A stretch of 64,000 nucleotides of DNA, taken from Paenibacillus sp. yr247. GTDB taxonomy: Bacteria > Bacillota > Bacilli > Paenibacillales > NBRC-103111. Positions 43,718 through 52,773 of this stretch are shown here, piece by piece (position 1 is the first letter of the stretch; every line of letters begins with the position of its first letter). The position numbers and the translations under genes are program-made. Where the stretch lies: the NCBI RefSeq assembly GCF_900103825.1, contig NZ_FNIF01000001.1, positions 62,001-126,000 of the forward strand, in the 5' to 3' direction. The notes beneath the pieces were generated by a model, which was not told where the DNA came from, searched no databases, and was given only the letters and a program-made list of their open reading frames with translations.

Positions 43718-43802
43718 CTTCTATCACCTCTCTTTCTATCTCTATTAGATGCTAGAAGACGCAGCAGGGGAAGGGCGAATCATTGAATGAGTAAACCTAT
43801 TT

Positions 43803-44582
43803 TTATGAGACTTGGGCAATGAATTGTATGGTTTCAAGAGTAATCGGCGTGCCCGAATAAATAGTGCTACTTTGGGGGTTCAAGGTTAATGTATTTGGGC
43901 TTACGCTATATACGTTTCCCTCTTGCAATATCCCGTTGATAAAAAGATTATTAAAACTATTTGGACCGAGGCCTGAAAAAACGGAAATTATATTTCCAGC
44001 ATCGTCTTTAAATAGATTGGCCGGAAAAGCTTCATGGGACGTCAAGACTAAATCTGAACTCAGATTATAAATATATCTATTAACCGCAGGTATAATGGTG
44101 ACTTCGGGGAGGGGGCCTGGTGGTCCTTGTGGCCCCGGCGGACCTTGTAATCCTGGAAGACCCTGTTCCCCTGGAGGCCCCGGCGGGCCTTGTAGTCCCG
44201 GAAGACCTTGTTCCCCTGGAGATCCCGGCGGGCCTTGTAATCCTGGAAGACCTTGTTCCCCTGGAGATCCCGGCGGGCCTTGTAATCCTGGAAGACCTTG
44301 TTTCCCTGGAGGCCCCGGCGGACCTTGTAATCCTGGAAGACCTTGTTCCCCTTGAGTACCTGGAGGGCCTTGTAATCCTGGTGGTCCCTGTATTCCTTGC
44401 AGGCCAGGCACATAAACACGACGGATGGCCTTCTTTCGCCCAGATTTCCTTCTGATGACCTTAAGCTTTTTACGTTTATTTTTCCTTTTCAGAGCACAAA
44501 TTTTCCTGACGGGCACGCCTTTTTTTCTCTTTAAGAGGATGAATTTACTCCGTTTTTTCTTACGGTCTTTGCAGTCCTTCAA
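43803..44582 (-). CDS. Collagen-like DUF4183 protein with highly basic N-terminus (probable exosporium)
   Basis: A 259-residue protein in three parts. Residues 1-55 carry 30 lysines or arginines. Residues of about 59-155 are collagen G-x-y triplets organised in 15-residue units ([15 protein letters not shown]). The C-terminal hundred residues form a DUF4183 domain ([20 protein letters not shown] ... [15 protein letters not shown]). The architecture resembles BclA-like exosporium filaments, with the C-terminal domain as trimerising head. TTG start with GGGAGGTGATC upstream. On the same strand, CATAAAATA (44653-44661) resembles a sigma-K -10 element, suggesting late mother-cell expression, but no clear -35 is seen. 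Confidence 0.82.
   Translation of the reverse strand: MKDCKDRKKKRSKFILLKRKKGVPVRKICALKRKNKRKKLKVIRRKSGRKKAIRRVYVPGLQGIQGPPGLQGPPGTQGEQGLPGLQGPPGPPGKQGLPGLQGPPGSPGEQGLPGLQGPPGSPGEQGLPGLQGPPGPPGEQGLPGLQGPPGPQGPPGPLPEVTIIPAVNRYIYNLSSDLVLTSHEAFPANLFKDDAGNIISVFSGLGPNSFNNLFINGILQEGNVYSVSPNTLTLNPQSSTIYSGTPITLETIQFIAQVS
44110..44410 (-). repeat. 45-bp tandem repeats encoding collagen triplets
   Basis: About five units of 45 bases with few substitutions (TGTAATCCTGGAAGACCTTG recurs on the plus strand). Such arrays change copy number easily, so the stalk length may vary between strains. Confidence 0.85.
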
Positions 44583-44832
44583 ATAAGATCACCTCCCACG
44601 TCAGAAATCTCCGGCTTTTTACCTTGATTTATTTCCATTTTATTTCTATGCCTATTTTATGCCATCAAACACTTTGAAGAATGGTCATTTAACCAATAGT
44701 TAATAGACTGAAATCTATCTTTCTGAAAATAGGCAATTGAGCATATCGATCAGGAACATTTGGGAGTATTCGTTCCTTCGGCGCAACATAATCATTGTTA
44801 ATTAATAAAATAATTCTAATATGGTTATCATT

Positions 44833-44870
44833 CAAGAAGAAGGCGTACAAAATCGCACGCCTTCTTCTTG
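44833..44870. terminator. Strong hairpin downstream of the esterase gene
   Basis: A perfect 14-bp stem CAAGAAGAAGGCGT around ACAAAATCGC. There is no T-run on either side; it lies in the gap between the esterase end and the collagen gene start and may act as a boundary or mRNA 3' end. Confidence 0.5.
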
Positions 44871-44986
44871 TCACAACGTATGCTTTTAAAGCATCACAAT
44901 ATACTTAAAACGCATTTTTAGTCCGCGAGGACTGGGACGGGTTCGTTCATCAATCATACATAATCATGCCAGTTCCTCTTACTTTG

Positions 44987-46087
44987 CTATTGCTTTAGCC
45001 AAGCGTTGCTGAGCAGCATAGCGCCGCGAGTTGATTCGGTTTCAGCCAAGTCATTAAGCATGACAAAGTCATGGATAATGCCTTGAAAACGCACTGAAGT
45101 TACTGGAACCCCAGCTTGTCGAAGCTTGATAGCGTAAGCCTCTCCCTCATCTCGTAATACATCTGCTTCATCTGTAATGATTAGTGCTTTAGGAAGCCCT
45201 TTTAATTGCTCATTAGATGCACGAAGCGGAGAGGCGTATATTTCTTCTCTTTGCTTCGGATTGGTCGTGTACTGGTCCCAGAACCATTGCATCGAATCGC
45301 GACGGAGGTAGTAGCCTTTAGCGAACTGATCATAGGAAGCTGTATCGAATGCTGCATTTGTTACAGGATAAAAAAGCAGCTGCTTCTCGATTTTCGGACC
45401 CTTGCGTTCTTTGGCCAGTAGCGTAATTGCTGCTGAGATATTTCCTCCGACACTATCACCGGCTACCGTAATTTTTTTCTCATTCATCCCGTACTTCTTG
45501 CCGTTTTTAGCGACCCAATCTAAGACCGTGTAAACCTCTTCTAGGGCAACTGGATATTTGGCTTCAGGTGAGAGACTAAAATTTGTGAAAACGACGGCTG
45601 ACTGTGAACCTACTGCAAGCTCACGTATTAGGCGATCATGCGTATGTGAATTACCCAATACCCAACCACCCCCGTGACTATACAGAATTACGGGTAGATT
45701 TTTTGGTGCGTTTTTCGGTTTAATAATTCGTATGGAAACCTTTCGAGTAGGTCCGCCTGGAATCGTTAGATCTTGTATATCCACAGGAGGCTTTTTAACG
45801 GGACCGGATTGAACTTTATCAAGAGCCTCACGGGCTTTTACTGGGCCAAGGTCAAACGGATACGGTGGGTTAGCGGTCTTCTCTACAACCTTCTGAGCTG
45901 CTGGTTCAAGGAAGACTTCATTCTGCTTCACGGGTTGTTGTGAAGGTTCTGAATAATTGGAAATTTTTGCTTGTGTTGGATTGGCTAGAGATGTTTTTAC
46001 TCCATTTGAATTCATTGAACCGCAGCCAGACGCTACAAGCATGAACGTTAAGCTCGTTGCTACTAATGTTATTCCTTTATTCTTCAT
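44987..46087 (-). CDS. Lipoprotein alpha/beta hydrolase (HSL-family esterase)
   Basis: A 366-residue protein. The signal peptide ends in lipobox VASGC (about C21), so the enzyme is tethered outside the cell membrane, followed by about 60 linker residues. The hydrolase domain has the oxyanion motif SHGGGW, the nucleophile elbow GDSVGGN, and the C-terminal DEADVLRDEG and GIIHDF segments with the catalytic Asp and His. These are features of the hormone-sensitive-lipase (acetyl-hydrolase) family acting on short acyl esters. The ATG at 46087 has GAGGAG upstream; the frame is open to 46159 but this contains palindromic operators. Probably regulated through the tandem repeats at 46105-46147. Confidence 0.88.
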   Translation of the reverse strand: MKNKGITLVATSLTFMLVASGCGSMNSNGVKTSLANPTQAKISNYSEPSQQPVKQNEVFLEPAAQKVVEKTANPPYPFDLGPVKAREALDKVQSGPVKKPPVDIQDLTIPGGPTRKVSIRIIKPKNAPKNLPVILYSHGGGWVLGNSHTHDRLIRELAVGSQSAVVFTNFSLSPEAKYPVALEEVYTVLDWVAKNGKKYGMNEKKITVAGDSVGGNISAAITLLAKERKGPKIEKQLLFYPVTNAAFDTASYDQFAKGYYLRRDSMQWFWDQYTTNPKQREEIYASPLRASNEQLKGLPKALIITDEADVLRDEGEAYAIKLRQAGVPVTSVRFQGIIHDFVMLNDLAETESTRGAMLLSNAWLKQ

Positions 46088-46104
46088 AATTAACTCCTCA
46101 ATTA

Positions 46105-46147
46105 ATGTTATATTTAAATAACATTTAATGTTATATTTAAATAACAT
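46105..46147. promoter_or_regulatory. Tandem palindromic operators upstream of the esterase gene
   Basis: Two identical 20-base palindromes, ATGTTAT-N6-ATAACAT (46105-46124 and 46128-46147), 23 bases apart, starting 18 bases before the esterase ATG. Arms and spacing are typical of TetR- or MarR-type repressor sites on one face of the helix. No regulator gene of that type is in the window. Confidence 0.6.
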
Positions 46148-46167
46148 TTCCTGAGACAAATATTCTT

Positions 46168-46350
46168 ATGTATCACCTCAAAACAGAAGTTTTGACTTCG
46201 TCTTATTCGACAATTATGATGCACGTACCGGTTGGCACGATGCCTCATGAGGATGTCATGAAGGCCATCGATCTGCTTGGAACAGAGGTGGCTCCTCGGG
46301 TTCGAGAAGAAATATCAAGATGGGAAGCAGTGAACGAAGCGAAGATGTAA
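46168..46350 (+). pseudogene. C-terminal remnant of a luciferase-like monooxygenase
   Basis: A 60-residue frame reading STIMMHVPVGTMPHEDVMKA, IDLLGTEVAPRVREE. The pattern GTMPHExxMxxIxLxGTEVAPRV is the usual C-terminus of flavin-dependent luciferase-like (LLM class) monooxygenases, normally about 330-350 residues. The barrel is missing and there is no ribosome binding site, so it is a truncated gene. It may have been the neighbour divergently controlled from the tandem palindromes. Confidence 0.55.
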
Positions 46351-46386
46351 ACACAGCGCCTTGTCAAATATTAAAATTAATCGAAG

Positions 46387-46421
46387 GAAGGCTGCCGAAA
46401 AGCATTGGATCGGCAGCCTTC
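46387..46421 (+). terminator. Terminator after the monooxygenase remnant
   Basis: GAAGGCTGCCGA pairs perfectly with TCGGCAGCCTTC around an 11-base loop; a short T-rich stretch follows (TCATTT). Confidence 0.7.
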
Positions 46422-46526
46422 TCATTTAACGGGCAAGATAGCTCAATATAAATTTTTGTTGATTGATAATTACATGTGGAATAAAATGGGTAATGATCAA
46501 TAGTGTAACTTATATCTGAAAACTAA

Positions 46527-46573
46527 TTGAAACCGATTTCACGCTATACTATAATGAGTTGAAAACGATACCA
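46527..46573 (+). promoter_or_regulatory. Sigma-A promoter with two overlapping operator-like sites
   Basis: TTGAAA (46527-46532) and TATAAT (46550-46555) with a 17-base spacer make a near-consensus promoter. TGAAACCGATTTCA (46528-46541) overlaps the -35, and TGAAAACGATACCA (46560-46573) covers the expected transcription start; both resemble LacI/CcpA-family operators, the second matching the cre consensus at 13 of 14 positions. Confidence 0.7.
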
Positions 46574-46665
46574 TTTTATTTTTGAGCATGAAGGATATTA
46601 AGGACATATCGATCACGAACAGCATTAATCAATGTCTGCATATCGCCGTGTTTTGCAGTTTTGAA

Positions 46666-46679
46666 TGAAATCGATTTCA
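46666..46679. promoter_or_regulatory. Third operator-like palindrome, perfect
   Basis: TGAAATCGATTTCA is a perfect 14-base palindrome, 16 bases before the regulator start codon and about 105 bases after the -10 box. It matches the two sites at the promoter and could support DNA looping or roadblock repression. Confidence 0.55.
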
Positions 46680-46694
46680 GAAAATGGGGTGACG

Positions 46695-48980
46695 ATGTTG
46701 AAAATAAAAGCGTCCGATTCCAGCGTTAAATTCTCCGCTTCAATTTTTAGATCTTTTAGTTTGACCATCGCTTTAACTATTGTGGTGTTGTCGGGAATTC
46801 TTCATTTTTATTTCGAAGATATTTCCCTAAAGCAGACGTACAGCTCCACAATGAATACTCTAGCACAAACAAGCCAAGAGGCTTCCATCATGGCGGTTAA
46901 TGCCCGCACCTTTGCCAAACAAATATATAATGACATGAATGTGTCCAAGTTGCTTTACTTCTCGTCGGGAGACCCTCTCGATACAAGCACGGCGATGGCT
47001 CAGCTGAACTCCTATCGGGCTACTTCCCTTTTCATCGATTCCATCTACATTTATAACTACCAAACGGATACGTTCTATACGAGCGCCGACATCAGTGCCA
47101 ATTCAGTCTGGAAGGCGAGTGAGTTTTACGATACGACAGCCGTTCAAATGGTGAAGCATGTTTCGGATTACAAGACGTTGATGCCGATCCCGCGTAAAAT
47201 TCCGTTTGAGAGCCTCATGTTGAACAATCAAGAGAAGGAACGGGACTGTTATACCTTCCTGTTGTACGACACTCTTTCCCATAAAAATGAAAAGAACGTC
47301 ATTATCGTCAATATATCCGAAACGCAAATGCACAAAAACATCGACGGCATGATCGCCAATTCAGACAAAAACACCTTTATCATCGACGACCGCGGAACCC
47401 TTATTACGAACAGCTGGAAGAATGCCATGCTTACGGAACTGACCAATAAACCTTACATACAAGAGGTGCTCAGAAGCGGCGAATCCGAAGGATATTTTGT
47501 GTCTGATGCGGATGGGGTTAAATCCTTGGTGACTTATACAGCACCTGACGTTCTAGGCTGGCGTTATATCAGGATAGCACCTTACAGCGTCATTACAAGC
47601 GGCATCAATCATATGAGGATCTATACCATAGCGATAGCGGTTGCTATTCTATTACTCGGACTTCTGACCTCCTACCTGATCTCGCGTAAATTGTCTTTGA
47701 ATGTAAACCGCAAGCTGGTGAAGCTGGTGACACTGGAGACTGAACGAAGAAACCATTTCATGGCTTTAAGGCAAGACCTGGTTCGCAATCTGCTTTTAGG
47801 ATCGGGAAGCGGTAATCCGCCTGGCTTAGAAGAGAAGTTCAAGCTGCATGAAATTCGCTTGGACGCCAAAAAGCGTTTTGCTGTTATCGTGCTGAAGATC
47901 GACGGTTACCGGGAGCTGGTGGAGAGATACAATGCTGGCGATAGAAGCTTGCTCAAAATTGGGATTATGAACATCGCCCAGGAGCTGTTGAATCCCTTCT
48001 GCCCTTCCTTTGCCGTAGATATGGGAGACGACCGCATTGCGATTCTGCTCAACGTACGTGAACCTGCACCTGATAGTTATTCAGTCCTGCCTGAAAGTCT
48101 ATGGCGTCAAATTCAATCCTCCGTGGCGGTGTATATTAAAGTATCCGTATCGGTCGCGGTGAGTACGATCGGTGAAGATGCACGAAGCGTCAGCCGCTTA
48201 TACGTTCAGGCGACGGAAGCACTATTCCATCGGTTATTTTTCGGACATGGGTGTCTTATTTACGCGGAGCAAATCGAGTCGCTCAAGAGTAAACCCTATG
48301 TTTACCCGATCTCGAAGGAGAAGCTGCTGATCGAAGAACTGATGCTGTGTCGGATTGCCGAAGCGCAGCGCATATTCCGTGAGATCGTTGAGGAAACGGC
48401 CGGCTATTCCTATATGTCGTATCATCTGGCTGTTTCGCACTTGGCTTTTGCTGTAAATAACGCTGTTTCTACCATTCAGAAAAACAACGATATATCCTGG
48501 GATTTAAATATCAATGCACTTCTTTCCGGTCTAAATGATGCAGAACTGGTCACCGACATGTACCGTCCTTTCTTTGAGGTATTCGAGCACGTCTCCGCTA
48601 GTCTAGAGGATAAGAAAAACACGCGGCACGACGAGGTGGTAGGCAAAATTATCATCATTGTGCAGCAGAAATATATGCTTCAGGAGCTTTCCCTGGACGG
48701 GATTGCCGAGGAGATGGGCTTGTCTGCAACGTATATCGGCCGTTTGTTCAAGAAGATTACCTTAAACACAATCCTGAACTACATCATTGAAGTGAGAATG
48801 GATAAAGCAAGAGAGCTTCTGCTTACTACCGAACTTCCCATAGGGGATATTGCGGAAAAAACAGGCTTCTCGAACAGTCCGTATTTCTACAAAGCTTTTA
48901 AGAAAATCAACGGCGTCACTCCGGCTGACTTCCGCAAAAACGGACGGCTGCAGGACGAAGTGGTCAGAGATATCAGTTGA
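46695..48980 (+). CDS. Membrane-bound YesN-like AraC regulator (system E)
   Basis: About 761 residues. Spans at about 16-40 and 308-329 enclose an extracellular sensor (FIIDDRGTLITNSWKN, YTAPDVLGWRYIRIAP, a dCache-like ending). The cytoplasmic linker has a YesN-type GGDEF remnant, and the AraC domain is at about 652-755 (LSLDGIAEEMGLSATYIGRLF, IGDIAEKTGFSNSPYFYKAF). ATG 46695 (MLKIKAS) follows GGGGTGACG closely; a TTG at 46698 is equally possible, and ATG 46665 would overlap the third operator. It heads transporter E and the GH30 gene. Confidence 0.88.
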   Translation: MLKIKASDSSVKFSASIFRSFSLTIALTIVVLSGILHFYFEDISLKQTYSSTMNTLAQTSQEASIMAVNARTFAKQIYNDMNVSKLLYFSSGDPLDTSTAMAQLNSYRATSLFIDSIYIYNYQTDTFYTSADISANSVWKASEFYDTTAVQMVKHVSDYKTLMPIPRKIPFESLMLNNQEKERDCYTFLLYDTLSHKNEKNVIIVNISETQMHKNIDGMIANSDKNTFIIDDRGTLITNSWKNAMLTELTNKPYIQEVLRSGESEGYFVSDADGVKSLVTYTAPDVLGWRYIRIAPYSVITSGINHMRIYTIAIAVAILLLGLLTSYLISRKLSLNVNRKLVKLVTLETERRNHFMALRQDLVRNLLLGSGSGNPPGLEEKFKLHEIRLDAKKRFAVIVLKIDGYRELVERYNAGDRSLLKIGIMNIAQELLNPFCPSFAVDMGDDRIAILLNVREPAPDSYSVLPESLWRQIQSSVAVYIKVSVSVAVSTIGEDARSVSRLYVQATEALFHRLFFGHGCLIYAEQIESLKSKPYVYPISKEKLLIEELMLCRIAEAQRIFREIVEETAGYSYMSYHLAVSHLAFAVNNAVSTIQKNNDISWDLNINALLSGLNDAELVTDMYRPFFEVFEHVSASLEDKKNTRHDEVVGKIIIIVQQKYMLQELSLDGIAEEMGLSATYIGRLFKKITLNTILNYIIEVRMDKARELLLTTELPIGDIAEKTGFSNSPYFYKAFKKINGVTPADFRKNGRLQDEVVRDIS

Positions 48981-49010
48981 GTGCCCTGTATAGCGGAAAA
49001 AGTGACTCAG

Positions 49011-49031
49011 TGCGGGGAAAATAACCCCGCA
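49011..49031 (+). terminator. Hairpin between the system E regulator and permease genes
   Basis: TGCGGGG pairs with CCCCGCA around AAAATAA, with no T-run; probably partial termination or an mRNA processing site. Confidence 0.4.
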
Positions 49032-49151
49032 ATGAAGCAAAAAATGATAATGATCGCATATTTATAGTTGCTCCTTCCTTGGAAAAAGGCCTAAGATTGG
49101 CCTTGCAAACAACAACATACACAATCCAAGAAGTTTGGAGGTGAGTAAGCG

Positions 49152-50075
49152 ATGACGGCTTTAAAAGGCTTCTGGACTGAATTGTCCAGGAATAAAATCA
49201 TGTTTCTGATGGTAGCTCCCGCGATCCTATTTTTCATCGTTTTCAGCTATATTCCCATGGTGGGTGTATATCTGGCCTTTACGAAGTTCAGCTTCGACGG
49301 TGGGATTTTTGGCAGCGAATTCATCGGTATTATGAACTTTAAGTTTTTGTATCAATCGGGTACGCTTTGGAACTTGACTAAAAATACGGTCGTGTACAAT
49401 TTGGCCTTTATTTTTATCGGTAACTTCCTGCAGTTGGTTTGTGCTATCTTCCTAAGCCAGATTGCCCACAAATACTTTAAAAAAGCAACGCAATCCATCA
49501 TGTTTTTACCGTTTTTTATCTCGTGGGTTCTTGTAGGAGCTTTCGTATTCAACCTGTTCAACTCTGATACTGGCGTGATCAACACACTGTTGAAGCAGCT
49601 AGGGGCGCAGCCGTATGACTTCTATCTGAATACGGCACCGTGGAAGTACATCATTGTCTTCTTCAATGTCTGGAAAGGTCTCGGCTACGGAACGGTCATT
49701 TACTTGGCCGCCATTATGAGCATCAGCGATGAGTATTACGAAGCGGCTGAAATCGACGGAGCTAATATTTTTCAACAAATTCGTCACATCACGATTCCGC
49801 TTTTGACTCCAACCTTTATTTTGCTTGTCATTTTCAGCCTCGGGGGCATTCTTAAAGGGCAGTTTGACCTGTTCTATCAGATCATTGGCAACAACGGCAT
49901 GCTCTATGACGCGACGGATATTATCGATACGTATGTGTATCGGGCGTTGGCGGTAAATTTTGATATTGGGATGGGATCTGCTGCAGGCTTGTACCAATCG
50001 TTCTTCGGCTTCCTGCTAGTTATGACTGTCAACTTTATTGTGAAAAAAGTCCGCGAAGATTACGCATTGTTCTAA
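49152..50075 (+). CDS. LplB-type ABC transporter permease (system E)
   Basis: A 307-residue permease with six predicted spans, FSYIPMVGVYLAFTKF near the start and EAA loop YEAAEIDGANIFQQIRHITI. TTTGGAGGTGAG precedes the ATG. Pairs with the next gene product. Confidence 0.93.
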   Translation: MTALKGFWTELSRNKIMFLMVAPAILFFIVFSYIPMVGVYLAFTKFSFDGGIFGSEFIGIMNFKFLYQSGTLWNLTKNTVVYNLAFIFIGNFLQLVCAIFLSQIAHKYFKKATQSIMFLPFFISWVLVGAFVFNLFNSDTGVINTLLKQLGAQPYDFYLNTAPWKYIIVFFNVWKGLGYGTVIYLAAIMSISDEYYEAAEIDGANIFQQIRHITIPLLTPTFILLVIFSLGGILKGQFDLFYQIIGNNGMLYDATDIIDTYVYRALAVNFDIGMGSAAGLYQSFFGFLLVMTVNFIVKKVREDYALF

Positions 50076-50129
50076 GGAAATGCTTACGAAGCCAGTTTTG
50101 CTAAAGCAAAACTCTTAGGAGGGACTACC

Positions 50130-51020
50130 GTGAGACGTAAAAAAGACTCGGCGACGATTGCTTTTATGGTCATTGCTTATGGAACGGTAGCGCTCCTGAC
50201 CGTGCTCTGCCTACTGCCGTTCTGGTTAATTATTTCAGGTTCGTTTACGTCGGAGAATGAAATCATCGGGGAAGGGTTTAAGCTTTGGCCGAACGAGCTG
50301 TCTATCGATGCTTACAAGGCCGTCTTCACCAACCCCGAGCAAATTTTTCGCGCCTATTGGGTGACAATTTGCCTTACTGTCATTGGAACTATCTTTGGCT
50401 TGTTCCTTACGTCCATGGCGGGATACGTACTCGCTCGCAATGATTTCAAATACCGTAACTCAGTCGCATTCTTCATGTACTTTACGACGCTGTTCAGCGG
50501 GGGCTTGATCCCGTGGTACATTCTCGTCGTTAAGTATCTGGATTGGAAAGACAGCTATTTGGCTATGCTGGTTCCCGCACTCATTAGTGCCTGGAATATC
50601 ATTCTTATGAAGAACTTTATGAAATCAATTCCGGACTCTATCGTTGAATCGGCTCGGATCGATGGCGCAAACGATTTTACGATCTACAGCCGCCTGATCC
50701 TTCCCTTATCTACGCCAGGGCTCGCCACGATCGGACTGTTCCTCGCTCTTGGTTATTGGAACGACTGGTTTACCGCCAACATCTTCATCACGACGGAAAG
50801 CAAGTTTCCGCTGCAGTTCTTCTTGTACAAGATTCTCGCGAATGCCGCCGTACTGCGTACGGACATCGCCGCAAATTTGGCTGCCGTCAATTTCAAAGCC
50901 CCTGCCGAGACGCTGAAAATGGCTGTCGCCGTCGTTGTTACAGGGCCAATCGTCCTTCTGTATCCATTCGTGCAGAAATACTTCGTAAAAGGACTGACTA
51001 TCGGCGCAGTCAAAGGTTAG
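50130..51020 (+). CDS. YtcP-type ABC transporter permease (system E)
   Basis: A 296-residue permease with TTLFSGGLIPWYILVVKYLD, EAA loop VESARIDGANDFTIYSRLIL and end YFVKGLTIGAVKG. GTG start preceded by AGGAGGGAC. Second of the permease pair; the binding protein follows. Confidence 0.93.
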   Translation: MRRKKDSATIAFMVIAYGTVALLTVLCLLPFWLIISGSFTSENEIIGEGFKLWPNELSIDAYKAVFTNPEQIFRAYWVTICLTVIGTIFGLFLTSMAGYVLARNDFKYRNSVAFFMYFTTLFSGGLIPWYILVVKYLDWKDSYLAMLVPALISAWNIILMKNFMKSIPDSIVESARIDGANDFTIYSRLILPLSTPGLATIGLFLALGYWNDWFTANIFITTESKFPLQFFLYKILANAAVLRTDIAANLAAVNFKAPAETLKMAVAVVVTGPIVLLYPFVQKYFVKGLTIGAVKG

Positions 51021-51077
51021 AACCGGTTACACGGCTAACATAGATATCGTTTATCCATTACTAAGGAGGAGTCATAA

Positions 51078-52658
51078 ATGAAAAGAAAGATCGGAATTAT
51101 TCTAGCTGGCGTCATGCTGGCAGCGACGGCCTTGTCGGGTTGCGGCAGCAGCAGTAGCGGAACAAAGCCGGAAGCAACAGCACCTGCGAAGACAGACGCA
51201 AACCAGACAGCTGCACCTGCACCGAACGGACCGGACATTTCGAAATCGGTTGAGCTCGTATGGTATCTGGTAGGTGATGCCAATAAGGATACGCCTAAGG
51301 TTATGGACGAATTCAACAAAATGCTGAAGAAGGATCTGAACGCAACCGTTAAATTGAACTTCACCACTTGGAATGATTGGCAGACGAAGTACAACCTGCT
51401 GCTAACGGCAGGTGAGAAGATCGATATGATCTTTGCCTCCTCTTGGGCAGGCTACTTCAAGTATGCGAAGCAAGGTGCATTCACGGATCTGACAGCAATG
51501 CTTCCAAAGTACATGCCTCAGGTTCAAAAGCAAGTATCGGCGCAGGATTGGAGTGACGTCACCATTGGAGGCAAAATTTACGCGATTCCGAACACGAACC
51601 CGGAATACACGCCGAACGGTATCGTTTACCGCGAGGACTGGAGAAAAGAACTGAACCTTCCGGAAATTAAAGACCTTTCTTCCATCGAGGCGTACTTGGA
51701 TGGCATCAAGAAAAATAAGCAAAACGTTATCCCGATCAACGGAAGTGCATGGAACGAAGTTAGTACCTTGTTCTCTGCAGTTAACGGTTACCAGACGATC
51801 GGCGGAGAGAGTGGTGTTGTCGTAGCTAAAAACTACAACAGCCCTAGAGATATCGTTGCTTACCCATTCACTCCGGAATATGAGGCATGGGTTAAGAAAA
51901 TGAAGGAATGGGCAGACAAAGGCTACTGGTCAAAGAACACGCTGTCCTCCAAGCAAGAAGCGGGTGACCTGATCAAGACGGGCACGGGTGCCGTCTACTG
52001 GCGCAATCCCCCTGGCGCAGCGGGATTCATTACTGACATACAGAAGAAAGATCCGAAGATGGAACTTGGCTACTTCCCTTACACAAGAATGCAAGGCTTT
52101 GCAATGCCGACGATGGCTATTGCCAACGCAATGGCGATACCGAAGAGCGCAGCCAACCCGGAGCGTTCGCTCATGGTACTGGAGAAGATCAGGACCGATG
52201 CGAAGTATTATAACCTGATCACCTATGGCATTGAGGGCTATCACTATGATTTGATCAATGACGGTAAAAATATCGTCACTCCATCCAAGAGCCAGGATGC
52301 TGCTAAAGTTCAAGGCTATGGCATCGCTGATTGGGGCTGGAGAAATAAGCCTCTTATGAAAACCAGCGTTGGCGGTTGGGATGGACTGGATAAGCTGAAC
52401 GAAGAATTCTCCAAGATGAGCAAGCCGGACATTTTCTCGCCGATATCCATGGACTATGATGCTGTGAAGACAGAGTACGCTGCTGTAAATCAAGTCATTG
52501 ACCAATACGGCAAGCCGCTCATGATGGGATTAGTTCCGAACGTCGACCAAGCCATCAAGACTTACCAGGATAAGCTGAAAGCAGCTGGCATCGATAAAGT
52601 TCTCGATTATGTTAAGAAGCAAGCTACGGCTTACTATGACGAAAAAGGCATTAAGTAA
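51078..52658 (+). CDS. LplA-type lipoprotein solute-binding protein (system E)
   Basis: A 526-residue lipoprotein with lipobox LSGC (C22) and a P/A/T-rich linker. The domain begins VELVWYLVGDANKDTPKVMD, continues LLTAGEKIDMIFASSW and contains YGIEGYHYDLINDGKNIV, all usual for this class (often annotated DUF3502-containing). AAGGAGGAG precedes the ATG. Its ligand is presumably a substrate or product related to the GH30 enzyme encoded next. Confidence 0.92.
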   Translation: MKRKIGIILAGVMLAATALSGCGSSSSGTKPEATAPAKTDANQTAAPAPNGPDISKSVELVWYLVGDANKDTPKVMDEFNKMLKKDLNATVKLNFTTWNDWQTKYNLLLTAGEKIDMIFASSWAGYFKYAKQGAFTDLTAMLPKYMPQVQKQVSAQDWSDVTIGGKIYAIPNTNPEYTPNGIVYREDWRKELNLPEIKDLSSIEAYLDGIKKNKQNVIPINGSAWNEVSTLFSAVNGYQTIGGESGVVVAKNYNSPRDIVAYPFTPEYEAWVKKMKEWADKGYWSKNTLSSKQEAGDLIKTGTGAVYWRNPPGAAGFITDIQKKDPKMELGYFPYTRMQGFAMPTMAIANAMAIPKSAANPERSLMVLEKIRTDAKYYNLITYGIEGYHYDLINDGKNIVTPSKSQDAAKVQGYGIADWGWRNKPLMKTSVGGWDGLDKLNEEFSKMSKPDIFSPISMDYDAVKTEYAAVNQVIDQYGKPLMMGLVPNVDQAIKTYQDKLKAAGIDKVLDYVKKQATAYYDEKGIK

Positions 52659-52687
52659 GAGAAGAATAACAAATAAGTAAAGAGCAT

Positions 52688-52749
52688 GGGGCCGAAAGGG
52701 CAGCAGCCGGCGTGATCGCCTGCGGCAGGCCGTCGGCCTCTTATTTTTT
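52688..52749 (+). terminator. Terminator-like structure after the system E binding protein
   Basis: GGGGCCGA pairs with TCGGCCTC over a large GC-rich branched loop, ending in TTATTTTTT. Because the GH30 gene follows in 24 bases, it may be a partial terminator that sets binding-protein excess. Confidence 0.65.
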
Positions 52750-52773
52750 AGAATCCGATGAGGAGCTGAAGTT

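Noticed and set aside
44110..44410. Regular repeats that could be mistaken for a CRISPR array
   Set aside because: The 45-bp units are contiguous, coding and lack spacers; no cas genes are nearby.
44095..44455. Glycine/proline-rich plus-strand frames opposite the collagen gene
   Set aside because: They are the antisense reading of G-x-y repeats, without ribosome binding sites; the minus strand has the DUF4183 domain and good start.
44689..44874. 61-codon minus-strand frame between the collagen and esterase genes
   Set aside because: It covers the strong 14-bp hairpin and has no recognisable domain or ribosome binding site.
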